From: Olleya sp. Hel_I_94
GTDB taxonomy: Bacteria; Bacteroidota; Bacteroidia; Flavobacteriales; Flavobacteriaceae
Direction of reading: 5' to 3'
DNA length: 64,000 nucleotides
Assembly (NCBI RefSeq): GCF_007827365.1
Contig: NZ_VISI01000001.1
Coordinates: forward strand, 312,501-376,500
The notes below the pieces were generated by a model. That model saw nothing but the letters and a program-made list of their open reading frames with translations, was not told where the DNA came from and made no database searches. Of this stretch, positions 49,742 through 59,334 are shown one piece after another (positions within the stretch are counted from its first letter, which is position 1; each line of letters begins with the position of its first letter). A program made the translations under genes and the position numbers.

Positions 49742-50258
49742 CAATCAGCATATTTATGTTGGATTAGGCACCTTGTCAATTTTGATGATAGGTGCTTTTG
49801 TTATTTTTAGAAAATCAAAAATGAAGTTGGTTAAAAATCGAGTGGTACAAATCAATCAACGACCTATCGACTTGTCAGTTTTTGATAGTCCAGATCTTCA
49901 AGGTTCTGGTAATTGTATGGATAGGCAATTAATCTTTATGCTTCAGCAACTGGAAGCCAGAACAGGATATCCCATTTTTGACTGGATCAACTCTGGAGCT
50001 CGTAGCCCTTCACACAACAAAAAAGTAGGTGGTGTTTCCAGTTCTTCTCATAAAATACCAACTTGTAAAGCTGTAGATATCAAAGCTCAATCTACGTTTA
50101 TTCGAAATCACTTAGTCTCTGTAGCTCGTGATGTTGGTTTTAAGCGCATTGGTGTAGGTAGAACCTTTGTGCATCTTGATACTGATGATATGAAGTCGCA
50201 GTATGTAGCTTGGGGCTATCCAAGTGGGACGCCTGCGGAGGTTAATCCTTTTGTTTGA
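49722..50258 (+). CDS. M15-type peptidase with N-terminal membrane span (lysin candidate)
   Basis: This 178-aa protein starts at GTG 49722 within the previous gene. A membrane span (about 11-28, LGTLSILMIGAFVIF) is followed by a Peptidase_M15_3 domain: SSSHKIPTCKAVDIKA supplies His and Asp, and FVHLDTDD supplies the third ligand His. The family cleaves D-amino acid peptide bonds in peptidoglycan. As the last gene of the block it is likely to act in host entry or lysis. Confidence 0.82.
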   Translation: MAVVKSNNQHIYVGLGTLSILMIGAFVIFRKSKMKLVKNRVVQINQRPIDLSVFDSPDLQGSGNCMDRQLIFMLQQLEARTGYPIFDWINSGARSPSHNKKVGGVSSSSHKIPTCKAVDIKAQSTFIRNHLVSVARDVGFKRIGVGRTFVHLDTDDMKSQYVAWGYPSGTPAEVNPFV

Positions 50259-50274
50259 ACTCAAACAACAAAAA

Positions 50275-51477
50275 TCAAGTGTTGTTTTTTAAACCAAACT
50301 TCCCAAATGGATTATCTCTAAACTCTGAGCTATTAGACATTTTAGGGTTTTGAAAATAGCCGAATTCCTCTTGAATTTTAGTGGCGTTTTTTAAAAACTC
50401 ATCTGTAAGATTTGGAATGTAATGATGGCATATATCAAAAACACTTTCTCCATTAATATTTGAACCAATTGCTATACCAATTACATTATGAATAGACGGG
50501 TTTAATTTTCGGGCTACAATGCACCTTAACTCAAGCTCTTGTTCTTTTCCTTCCCAATTTTATTGAGTTAATGGAATAAACACGTATAGATGGTTAGCAT
50601 TTTCTTGGGGTAGTAACATCCTAGCATTAGACTTTTTGTTAATTGCATCGTCTAAACATATTCCTAACTCTATTCTATTCATCCTATTTTCTTGATTAAT
50701 CAATCTAACCGCAAACTCCATATTATCTCTTCTTTCTTGACTAGTAGAGTCTGTTATGTGGTAATTGAAAAGATGATTTATCATATAATCCCATATAAAA
50801 CTAGGCTTAATAGTTTCTCGCCAATTATAATACTCTTGTGATGTAAGATAGCTTTCCCACAAATCATCAGGACAAGTTAAAACATCAACAGGTTGATCAA
50901 ACTCTAAAGTTGTTTCTATATAAATTGCCAGAAAATCAACCTCACAAGCAACAAGTAAATTACAATTTTTAAGAAATTTTTCTTTTGCAAATAGATAGTT
51001 TGTGAAATCGGTAATTGTGTCCAACTCAGAAAGTATAGTTGCAGTAGATTTCTCATCAAAAATATGTACAAACTCCTCTTGATAATTTCCAATAGGAATT
51101 TGGTAATCTTTATCACTACCAAAAGCAATGGCTATTCTATAAATTACCCTTTGATCTTTTTTTGGCAGTTTAATAGATTTTTTTCTGTCTTTTAAAAGAA
51201 TACTGTCTACAGAATTCAAATGCCGTTCAGCTCCTTTTATTTGATTTATATAGCTTTCTATAGCTTTCTTCGACCAACGCTTTTGCTGTATTTTTTGATT
51301 TTTATGTTCTGAAAACTTGATGTCTTTTACAGATATAATAATGACCGTATTAGCACATACTACAAGTAAATCGCAAAGTTCTTTTCCGTTTTTCCCGATT
51401 GGGTTTGGAAAGCTCCAAAACGGCAAGAAAGATATTCTGCATAAATGTGTTATATACTTTTCTGAAGGTGTCATCAT
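50275..51477 (-). pseudogene. Nuclease-like protein interrupted by an in-frame TAA
   Basis: The frame from ATG 51477 runs 305 codons to TAA (50560-50562) and then continues in the same frame for 94 further codons to TGA (50275-50277). The second part is clearly coding-like (CIVARKLNPSIHNVIGIAIG, then EEFGYFQNPK). The N-terminus, with GKELCDLLVV and VIIISVKDIKF, resembles a NERD or PD-(D/E)XK nuclease core, with Ser in place of the usual Glu before Lys51. It overlaps the HEPN-motif gene by 4 nt (ATGA), at the end of the Wadjet operon. It may be a recent pseudogene, or the shorter product may work. Confidence 0.7.
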
Positions 51478-53024
51478 ATTTTAACAAGGCCTTTACCTTT
51501 AACTTTTTCCTCACTGATATAAGAATATACTTTAGGTAGATTAACAATATGACCAGAGAATCCAGAGGCTTTTAAAAGTAAAATCGCAGTAAGCTTATGC
51601 ACAATCATACTGATATGAAATAACCCTTTGAACTCAGCTTCATAGTCTAAGCTATTTGATAAAAAATCGTCACCGTGTAAAAATTTATTACGGTCAATAA
51701 ATACTGCATCGGATTCATCTTGACTTAGTTTATAATTAAACTTATCAAAAGGTTCAGAAAGTTTTTTGTTGTTGGTCCCACTATTAAGTCTATCTAATTT
51801 TGAACATATTCGGGCGTAGTTAGCTTTATATGCTTTTAAATCTGCTTCAGATAGATTTTTAGGCTCATTATCTCTTTTTAATTGGTTGACTTCTTTTTTA
51901 GCGTTATAGGTAATTTTTTTTAGTGCTTTTGCTATTTCAGTCTCTTCTATAAGTGTTGATTCTCCTTTGTCATTTTCAGCAAACATTTTCGATATATTTT
52001 CCAATGCAACAAACAGGGAAGGTACTTTTAATTCTAAGGTGTTGGAGTGACTATTAATTAATATTATTATAGATCTTAATACCTGTCCATTAGAATTAAT
52101 CAAAGAGCAGAGGTTTGAATAGTTCTCCGTAGGGAATTCATTCAAATATTCTAAAGAGGTATTACGATTAACTCTTTGAAGTACACCATTTTTATCTTTT
52201 TCAATTTTCATTTCTTGAAACTTCATATACTTATGTGGACTTACTGTATGAAGCTCAAAACCTTTTAAATTACTTTTTGCGTAATCAATAGTTTTAATAC
52301 CAATTGGATTTTCAAATTTTTTATTATTATAAGAAAAAAGATAGCCTTCTCCACCAAAGTATTTACCCTTTAAAAAGGCATAAGTCATTAAAATAGAATT
52401 ACAAACTCTGGTGAATTCATCGTAACTAATTTTGGATTGAGAATCTATACCTAGAAAAGTTTCTTCTTTCTTTTTGACGGTATAAAAATGATATTCTTGT
52501 GAGTCTATGCTTAATTTGATGAGTATGTCTGGACTGTTAAGACTATCTATCTGTATGCACCAACTGGGTTGGAAATCTCTCATTAAAATGGTTACATCCT
52601 TTATTGGAAGTAATAGTCGGTAATACTTCTTTTTTTTATAATGAGTTTTACTTTTGTTAGAAATAGAGTGAATATTTGAAATGACTTTTTTGGTGATTGA
52701 ACTATTTGTCACCATTGGATCGTCAAAATTTGGAAAAGAAATATGTTTTGGTATAATATGCTTTCCTAATATGTAATAGTCAATATCAGTACAGCTTAGT
52801 TTTAATTCAGTTTCAGCTTTTATTTTATAATCTGCTCCTTGCATTTTTTTAGTTATGTATGGATCTGGCTCTAAGGTGATATTATCAATAAAAGATATAT
52901 TACAATTTAGGTTTGTATAGGGATGTTTGGGTGATGTGCCTACTTCTAAAACACCTTTACGGTCAGTCTTTAGTGATTTTAGAAGTTGAAGGTTGGGAAC
53001 TATTAGTTTATTAATTATTGCCAT
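51474..53024 (-). CDS. HEPN-motif protein appended to the Wadjet operon
   Basis: This 516-aa protein starts at ATG 53024, inside the end of jetD (14-nt overlap). Residues 445-450 (RNKFLH) fit the RNase motif Rx4-6H of HEPN domains, with helices around it. The N-terminal 250 residues are beta-rich and may sense a ligand, an arrangement seen in ApeA-like defence proteins. I infer an RNase-type effector or accessory protein for defence. It is not part of the usual four-gene Wadjet set. Confidence 0.65.
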   Translation of the reverse strand: MAIINKLIVPNLQLLKSLKTDRKGVLEVGTSPKHPYTNLNCNISFIDNITLEPDPYITKKMQGADYKIKAETELKLSCTDIDYYILGKHIIPKHISFPNFDDPMVTNSSITKKVISNIHSISNKSKTHYKKKKYYRLLLPIKDVTILMRDFQPSWCIQIDSLNSPDILIKLSIDSQEYHFYTVKKKEETFLGIDSQSKISYDEFTRVCNSILMTYAFLKGKYFGGEGYLFSYNNKKFENPIGIKTIDYAKSNLKGFELHTVSPHKYMKFQEMKIEKDKNGVLQRVNRNTSLEYLNEFPTENYSNLCSLINSNGQVLRSIIILINSHSNTLELKVPSLFVALENISKMFAENDKGESTLIEETEIAKALKKITYNAKKEVNQLKRDNEPKNLSEADLKAYKANYARICSKLDRLNSGTNNKKLSEPFDKFNYKLSQDESDAVFIDRNKFLHGDDFLSNSLDYEAEFKGLFHISMIVHKLTAILLLKASGFSGHIVNLPKVYSYISEEKVKGKGLVKI

Positions 53025-53958
53025 CAAGTATATTATTATTTTCAATCATTATTTTGAGGTTGTTTCCTTCTTCCGTAATCCAATGATTTTTATGTATTAA
53101 TTCTTTAATGAGAGATATGTCTCTTTCTGAATAAAATTCTTTTTTTAAACCAGATAAACTATCAGGATTCTCAGAATCCTTCCAATGACTTTTATGATCT
53201 GTATCTTTTATACCTCTAGAAATTCCATCGGGATGTAAAAGCTGTATATCTGGAATTATATTCTTCACTAATTGATATATTTCTAAACCATCTTTATCCC
53301 AATCTGCTGAATAATAAATGGGCAATCCTCTTCTTAATTCATAAGTATACTCTAACTTTGGAACATTCTTACCACCAGCATACCACAGTTCATACCCATT
53401 TTCTCTTGGTAATTTATCTCTGTTTAAAAAATTCCCGTTCTCACATAGAATAATAAGTTTTGGATCATAGCATTGTAAAACGTACAAGAACTGTTGGCTT
53501 TTATTATCTACAAGTTTTATATTAAAAATAGAATTGATGGCGTCGACAAGAGAAGGATGCTTATTTAAATACTTTTCATTTTTAAAAAACATTAGTGAAA
53601 AACCTTTTACACTCTCTTGAGCTTCTACAAGATCCGCTTTTAGTTTTTTTAGACTTCCATCTTTAATACCTTCTTTAAAGTCTATTAGTAATTTTATATC
53701 GTTTTCTTCAAACCTAAGTTGAGGCTTCAATAGGTTTTCACTATCTAAAAAAGTATTATAGTGCTTGTATTTTTCTAGATACTTATTTTCATAGACCTCT
53801 ATAAAATCTTGATTTCGACTAAATGTTTTTCTATTACGCTTAATTTCTAAAGCTGTCTCGTGATTTTTAAAAACGGGACTTTTACTTATTGTCTTATTCA
53901 GTTTTACTTCTCCAGTCTCATAGAGCCTGTGCAATGCCTTTATTTCTATCCAATTCAT
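53011..53958 (-). CDS. jetD: Wadjet JetD, TOPRIM-like nuclease subunit
   Basis: This 315-aa protein matches JetD (DUF3322/DUF2220): a helical N-terminal arm region and a C-terminal TOPRIM-like domain with LIILCENG and YYSADWDKDGLEI carrying the acidic metal ligands. In Wadjet, JetD cuts small circular DNA after loop extrusion by the JetABC motor. It overlaps jetC by 4 nt. The length is a little below that of many JetD proteins (about 380). Confidence 0.85.
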   Translation of the reverse strand: MNWIEIKALHRLYETGEVKLNKTISKSPVFKNHETALEIKRNRKTFSRNQDFIEVYENKYLEKYKHYNTFLDSENLLKPQLRFEENDIKLLIDFKEGIKDGSLKKLKADLVEAQESVKGFSLMFFKNEKYLNKHPSLVDAINSIFNIKLVDNKSQQFLYVLQCYDPKLIILCENGNFLNRDKLPRENGYELWYAGGKNVPKLEYTYELRRGLPIYYSADWDKDGLEIYQLVKNIIPDIQLLHPDGISRGIKDTDHKSHWKDSENPDSLSGLKKEFYSERDISLIKELIHKNHWITEEGNNLKIMIENNNILDGNN

Positions 53959-56900
53959 TTAGTAGCCTTTCTTTTTAAATACCCCTGTAACTGTTCGTTT
54001 TTATAGTTTGTTTTAAAGCTACTATTAGGAATGGGATAATTACGATTTTTGTCTGTTTTACCTTCAAGAAGTTGATGCAAATACCAACCATCTTCTGTAT
54101 TAGAACCAAATGGCTCTGGTGTCATTGTTATAATTTGATAACCATATTTTTGAGCAATTTGAGGGAAGGTGTTGAAATTGTCATCATCTAAATTAGATAC
54201 TTCCTCCAGTATTAAAAATCGTAAACCGTCTCTTTTTTCTTTGGATGTTATAGACAACCTGCCAATGCCCAAGAGAACTCTAGCTGTATAACTCTCTCCT
54301 GTACTACCAGGATATTCTTTACCGTCACTATCCTTAAATTCTGTTTTGAGAGTGAAGTACGTTTTGGGGTCTAAAAGATCAGAAAATTCTATCTTTTTGG
54401 AATAACCAGAGATATCTTTAAACGCTTCTTCAACAAAATTTTCTACTGTTTCTGACTCAAACAATCCTGCTGTTTGAGCTTTAGAAGACAAGCTATTTAT
54501 CCAATTAATTTTGAAGTTGACATTGGGATCAAAGACGACTTGGAAATAGTATTTTTTACTTATCAACTCTCCTTTAAAAAAAGTATTAAGTTTAGCTACC
54601 ACAGATTTATAATTATCATATTCATTCTGAGTCTTATGAAAAATCTTTAGCATTGTATCTATTATTGCCGAGGCCAGTTTATTCCTGTCTTGATGAATAC
54701 TACCTAATGCTTTTTCAATATTTTTTGTGGTAACAATATCATTACCTAATAATTTTTTCTCAAGAATTTTATACTCAAAAGTCTCTGTTTCTTTTTCAAT
54801 TTCTTGTCTTACCTCAATATCATCCTTTAGTTCTTTATAGTTAGTTAGTGAGGATTTATAGCTGGACTCATATGCAGTTTTTGCTAGTGCGAATTTTTCT
54901 TGAATAGAAGTAAGATTATCTACAGATGTAACATCTTTTAATAACGCACTTTTTAAGCTTGGATATTTAATCAATATAGCTTTCTCTTCTGCTTCAATTT
55001 TTTTGAGCCCTTCAATTTTTAAATCTTCAATCTCTTTAGGATTGTAGTTAACCTTTTCTAGTTCTTCAGTTTTAGTATTTAATCGGGTTTTTGTGCTCTC
55101 AAATGCTCCATTTGCCTCAAGTTGGCCGGTGTTGAGTTTACTTTGTTCTGCACTACATTTGTTTATTTCTTCATCTAGATTTTCATTTGAAAACTTGAAA
55201 GGAATTTTCAAAGACAATGCATCTAGTTTTTCTTTTTTGTCTGCAATGGAAGCTTTTATATCAGCTTTAAAAGTATCTAGGTTCTGAATCATAATTACAG
55301 AGGATTTATACTCTTTAACTTTTCTTTGGTCTGGGATATTTACATCCCAATTAAAATCTAAATCAAGAGATTCTATACTATCTAATAGACCTTGTTCCAG
55401 TTTTTTTATACTATTAAGCTTCTTATCTATTTGGGTTATTTCTGTAATTAAATTCTGCTTTTTAATGCTAAAAGCATTGGACAAAGCATCTTTGTCATCA
55501 AACAAACGATCTGAAGAAAGTGATTTTATAAATCTTTTTATACCTCCTATGTTATACCACCATCCTTGGTTTTTCTCATCCTCTTCTATAAACTCCTCGT
55601 TGAGAATATCTAAACTAGAGGAATACATTACTTGATCTACAACTTCTTCCGGAAAATTCCATTTAGTGTCTAACAGAAAAGAGCGAAGTACGGTCTCTTG
55701 TCCAAGAGAAATACTCTGCTTCTTATTAAGAAGCTGTGATGCAAATGAGGTGTCATCTTTGAGTTCTAATATTTCAGATAACTTTTCAAGATTACCTTTC
55801 TTTTTTAAGAGTTGATTTTTTAGGGTGTTTAATTTCTCATTTTGCTTTTGATATTGCTCTTCTACGCCTTCAATAGTTTTATATTCCTTAACTACATTTG
55901 TTACATCCTTAATTGACTGAATAATTTGTTTTACAGTCAAGTTCTTAAAATCAAAATCAATATTACCATTTTGAACTATTTTGGGCAGTTTACAATCATT
56001 TAAATCATTTAAATCTTGTTTTGTTTTAAGATAATCTGAATAGTTATTCTTATAAGTGTTAAGGTTGCTAAGAGCTTCAGAATATGATTTGAATTTTTCA
56101 ATTGCCTTTTTCTGTTTTTCTTCTAAGTCTGGAATAGACTTATTGTATTTTTTAATTTCTGCATCAAGCTTATCTACTTTTGTTTTTGTATCGTCCCAAG
56201 TCTTACATTGTTGATTGAAGGTGTATTTATTTACGTAAAATTTATTCAACAAATATTCTTTTTCTGTTTCCTGATGCGTTATTGAAAGCTCTTCTAAAAC
56301 TTCTAAGTACTCTCTCTTACCAGTAAGTGAACTTATTAAATCGCTTAGGCTCTTGTAGCGCTCTACATAATCATCTAAGTTTTGTTTATTCTGTTTGTAC
56401 TCAGCTTCAATTGCGTTTTTCTTGTTCTCAAATAAAAAACTTTTTAGACTCTCATCTTTATCAGTTTCTAGAGTGTTTGCTTTTGAAAATGCCTGTAAAA
56501 CTTTAGCGAAAGCGGTAAGATGTGTGTCTTGGCTTAGATTGAGAGGAAGTATGTTTTTGTCAAAAAAGAACTGGTATAACTCATTGCGTTCTGCCTTTCT
56601 GGTAAATACATCTAGGTATAGTTCTTTTTCGTCTCTTAGATGTTTAGTAAGTACATCAATAGAAGGTATTGAAGGTTTTGTCCCTTTTGTAATAAAATCA
56701 TCTTGATACAAAAGCTTGTGCTCAGGTATTAAACTACCTCCAAGGCTTTGCCTTTCTTTTTTAGTTTTTTTTGAATCTTTTTCTGAATCAAAAGGTTCGT
56801 TAAGAATTCTAAATAATTTGATTTGACTAGCACTAGAGTTGGGTATGTTTACACCAAATGTGATATACATTTTATGCTCAACTTCTATATTTAGAAAGAA

Positions 56901-57149
56901 ATAAGCATTAGGCGTTTTATAAGGAATGGTATGAATTTGACGGTGTTCTTTTTTTACACTATCAGTTCCAAAATGTATTTTCTTGCGCTCGGCAATAAAT
57001 AGAATTTGTAGTAAATCTGCTAAAAGGGATTTACCTATCCCGTTAGGACCAGTAAAATCTGTACGTGTATCGTGTATAAGATAATCTTGGTTATAATGCT
57101 TTATAACTCCTACAGTAGATATGGAATGTATTAATGGTAGTTTATTCAT
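53955..57149 (-). CDS. jetC: Wadjet JetC, SMC-like ATPase
   Basis: This 1064-aa protein has a Walker A (GPNGIGKSLLADLL, near residue 34), very long coiled coils, a hinge-like middle with a Trp-rich segment (NQGWWYNIGGIKRF) and a C-terminal Walker B (LRFLILEEVSNLDDDNF, about 976-992). This is the SMC/MukB-like ATPase of Wadjet, which extrudes DNA loops with JetA and JetB and thereby detects plasmids. It overlaps jetB by 8 nt and jetD by 4 nt. Confidence 0.9.
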   Translation of the reverse strand: MNKLPLIHSISTVGVIKHYNQDYLIHDTRTDFTGPNGIGKSLLADLLQILFIAERKKIHFGTDSVKKEHRQIHTIPYKTPNAYFFLNIEVEHKMYITFGVNIPNSSASQIKLFRILNEPFDSEKDSKKTKKERQSLGGSLIPEHKLLYQDDFITKGTKPSIPSIDVLTKHLRDEKELYLDVFTRKAERNELYQFFFDKNILPLNLSQDTHLTAFAKVLQAFSKANTLETDKDESLKSFLFENKKNAIEAEYKQNKQNLDDYVERYKSLSDLISSLTGKREYLEVLEELSITHQETEKEYLLNKFYVNKYTFNQQCKTWDDTKTKVDKLDAEIKKYNKSIPDLEEKQKKAIEKFKSYSEALSNLNTYKNNYSDYLKTKQDLNDLNDCKLPKIVQNGNIDFDFKNLTVKQIIQSIKDVTNVVKEYKTIEGVEEQYQKQNEKLNTLKNQLLKKKGNLEKLSEILELKDDTSFASQLLNKKQSISLGQETVLRSFLLDTKWNFPEEVVDQVMYSSSLDILNEEFIEEDEKNQGWWYNIGGIKRFIKSLSSDRLFDDKDALSNAFSIKKQNLITEITQIDKKLNSIKKLEQGLLDSIESLDLDFNWDVNIPDQRKVKEYKSSVIMIQNLDTFKADIKASIADKKEKLDALSLKIPFKFSNENLDEEINKCSAEQSKLNTGQLEANGAFESTKTRLNTKTEELEKVNYNPKEIEDLKIEGLKKIEAEEKAILIKYPSLKSALLKDVTSVDNLTSIQEKFALAKTAYESSYKSSLTNYKELKDDIEVRQEIEKETETFEYKILEKKLLGNDIVTTKNIEKALGSIHQDRNKLASAIIDTMLKIFHKTQNEYDNYKSVVAKLNTFFKGELISKKYYFQVVFDPNVNFKINWINSLSSKAQTAGLFESETVENFVEEAFKDISGYSKKIEFSDLLDPKTYFTLKTEFKDSDGKEYPGSTGESYTARVLLGIGRLSITSKEKRDGLRFLILEEVSNLDDDNFNTFPQIAQKYGYQIITMTPEPFGSNTEDGWYLHQLLEGKTDKNRNYPIPNSSFKTNYKNEQLQGYLKRKATK

Positions 57150-57837
57150 TATCTGTTTCTGTTAGGTTATTTACAAACTCTTCAAAATTTGATATTTCGT
57201 ACTCATACATCATCTGAAAGCGATGTATAGATTCTTTTATAACAAAGGAAAAATCATTTTCCCCTTTTTGAGTTAGTTGATCTACCCAACCTAACTGCTC
57301 AAAATCTTGAATAACATTTTTAATATTTTTCGTTACATTGGCCCACTCCTTTGGTGTAAAATTATCTCTTGCTCCATTTTTAAAGAAAACAGATTTGTAC
57401 AGGCTACTAAACTCGCTACCTAAAATTTTTGATTTGATATCTTTTAAAAAGGAAATTTCTTTTACATTTTCAAAGTACCTATCATAATACATTTGAAGCA
57501 GGGTAATTGCTGTGATTGTCTCAATAGCAGTTAAATCTCTATGTCTGGTATGATCTGAAAGTATTCCTTTAGACTCCTCGCTAAAGGTTAAGAAGAAATA
57601 AGTTACTCCTTCAAATGTTTTCTTATCTAAAACAAGACGATAGAAAACATCATAATATTTTTTGAACTCTATGTAGTATTTTGATAGAATTCTATGATGA
57701 TAATGTTCATCATCCTGAATGTGCTTTCCTTTCAGTAGTTCGATGTTTAAATCTGCAAAATGTTTTTGAACATCTCTTAGCTTAAAAACATCTATAAAAT
57801 TATAATTTAGCGTTTCTGCCATATGTTCATCTGCCAT
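57142..57837 (-). CDS. jetB: Wadjet JetB, kite-like subunit (DUF4194)
   Basis: This 231-aa protein is of the DUF4194 family by place, size and pattern (LEFVNN-like end and a winged-helix part with WANVTKNIKNVIQDFEQLGW). JetB bridges JetA and the JetC heads as the MukE-like kite subunit. It overlaps jetA by 31 nt. A second Met five codons downstream could also be the start. Confidence 0.82.
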   Translation of the reverse strand: MADEHMAETLNYNFIDVFKLRDVQKHFADLNIELLKGKHIQDDEHYHHRILSKYYIEFKKYYDVFYRLVLDKKTFEGVTYFFLTFSEESKGILSDHTRHRDLTAIETITAITLLQMYYDRYFENVKEISFLKDIKSKILGSEFSSLYKSVFFKNGARDNFTPKEWANVTKNIKNVIQDFEQLGWVDQLTQKGENDFSFVIKESIHRFQMMYEYEISNFEEFVNNLTETDNE

Positions 57838-59186
57838 ATTAAAATATTTTTGTCCTGATAGTCTTCAGGTATTTGTTGTAGTATCTTTATGTCATAGTCC
57901 TTATGTTTACTAGCATATTTTAGGACATCATATATTACTTTTAAAGCAACTCCCTCATCTTTGGTTTCATCTAACAATCTGTAGAACTCCTTAGTAATGT
58001 CAGTGTTCTTATATTTTGATAAATTGATTTTAAGTATATTGAGTTGACGTGCAATTTCCTCTTGCTTTAATAATAAACTATTAGCGCTCTGTGTCTGTTG
58101 TAATGCATAAACAGGATCTATTTCTTGAGTAAGGACGTAACTTTTTTTCTTTATAAAGTTGTTATACTTTTTAACGTTTAAGAATTTAAACGACTCTTCT
58201 GGAATATTTTTTAAATCAATATTTTTATAAAACTTAAGACCGTCTTTTCTATCATAAACAGATGCCTGAAGACTAGCTTCTAAAAATTTACGTAGATTTC
58301 TCTGGAATTGGGTTCTGGTTCTAAAATTCTCTTTAAAATTGGCTAACTGCTTATCAGCATAAATATATCTTTCGATAATCTGCTCTAATTTCTGCTCAAT
58401 AATTTCAAAAAAAGTATACACTTCATTTTTGATTTTTAGAGCTATTTCATAATCAGCTTTAAGGTTTTCTAAGACTAGAGGCTCTTTTTCTATTTTAGTG
58501 TGTGAAACTTGTGAAATTTGACTTTCAAAATAATCGACAACAATTCTTATTTGTCCTTTTAAACTACTACTGAGTTGAAGGGTCTCTTTAATCTCTTCCG
58601 ACCTAGCCATACTATCTCTAAATAGAGTAGTGAAAGCATCAAGATTTTCTAGAGCTAGACTATCTGTATTGGTAACAATAGTATTAAGTCTAATAATAGA
58701 TTGATTAACCAGGTCTTTAAAGGCCTCTAGATGGTCTTCAATAACTGTTTTACTACTATTCTTAAAATTATGCTCATACCAAGATTCAAATTCTAAAATC
58801 TCTTTAATTTCTTCAGCTTTGAAAAGCCCGTAATTTTGAAATGTTTTGCGAAGTGGAAAATGTTTGTGTTCATTAAACAACTTTTTCCCTACAAATTGAA
58901 TAAACCTTACTGCGTGTGGTGTCAGTATATATTTATAAGGTTTATTAGGTGGATGTTCTATAAAAAAATGAAGTAAATTTTGTGTGAGTTTTTCAATTTG
59001 AGGTTTTGCTTCAGGGAAGAAATCTGATGCCTCACCAATGGCGCGTTCAAGATCAATCTCTTCAAACTCATTTCCTATATAATCAAGTTCAATTCTTTTA
59101 TGAAGGATATATAGAAGTAATCCCTCTGATTTAGAGGGAACAAGTCTATCGTAAAAATCGTTTATATCTTGTAACTCGGTTTCTAT
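57807..59186 (-). CDS. jetA: Wadjet JetA, kleisin-like subunit (DUF3375), start codon unclear
   Basis: The coding frame is open from a TAA at 59199-59201 down to 57807. From 58880 (TTG) upward it still reads as protein, including HKRIELDYIGNEFEEIDL and KPYKYILTPHAVRFIQFVG, so the product should be about 459 aa, near the usual length of JetA. No ATG, GTG or TTG is found in frame between the stop and about 59090. ATA 59184-59186 is the first near-start after a purine-rich AGGAGA. JetA is the MukF-like kleisin of the Wadjet motor. Confidence 0.78.
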   Translation of the reverse strand: METELQDINDFYDRLVPSKSEGLLLYILHKRIELDYIGNEFEEIDLERAIGEASDFFPEAKPQIEKLTQNLLHFFIEHPPNKPYKYILTPHAVRFIQFVGKKLFNEHKHFPLRKTFQNYGLFKAEEIKEILEFESWYEHNFKNSSKTVIEDHLEAFKDLVNQSIIRLNTIVTNTDSLALENLDAFTTLFRDSMARSEEIKETLQLSSSLKGQIRIVVDYFESQISQVSHTKIEKEPLVLENLKADYEIALKIKNEVYTFFEIIEQKLEQIIERYIYADKQLANFKENFRTRTQFQRNLRKFLEASLQASVYDRKDGLKFYKNIDLKNIPEESFKFLNVKKYNNFIKKKSYVLTQEIDPVYALQQTQSANSLLLKQEEIARQLNILKINLSKYKNTDITKEFYRLLDETKDEGVALKVIYDVLKYASKHKDYDIKILQQIPEDYQDKNILIWQMNIWQKR

Positions 59187-59334
59187 ACTACACTGGTATT
59201 AAGTTCGTCTCCTAAGATAAAACTAATTGAATTTTAAGTGTAGAATTTTCTAAAAAGAATTCAAAAAAACATTTTCAAAGATTTTTTAGTAGTGATTCTC
59301 TATAGAGTGTAAAAAATTAAATAGTTTATGTACT

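Larger units (their letters stand above)
33486..50258 (+). mobile_element. Tailless-virus-like module
   Basis: About 28 closely packed genes on the plus strand encode a packaging-type ATPase, a candidate jelly-roll capsid protein and its propeller-bearing paralogue, many single-span membrane proteins and several peptidoglycan-active proteins. Portal, large terminase, tail and integrase genes are absent. The set resembles membrane-containing icosahedral viruses. It may be a provirus or a domesticated particle. No terminal repeats are seen at its ends. Confidence 0.6.

Noticed and set aside
33486..50258. Tailed prophage
   Set aside because: No portal, large terminase, tail tube, tape measure or baseplate gene was found in the block.
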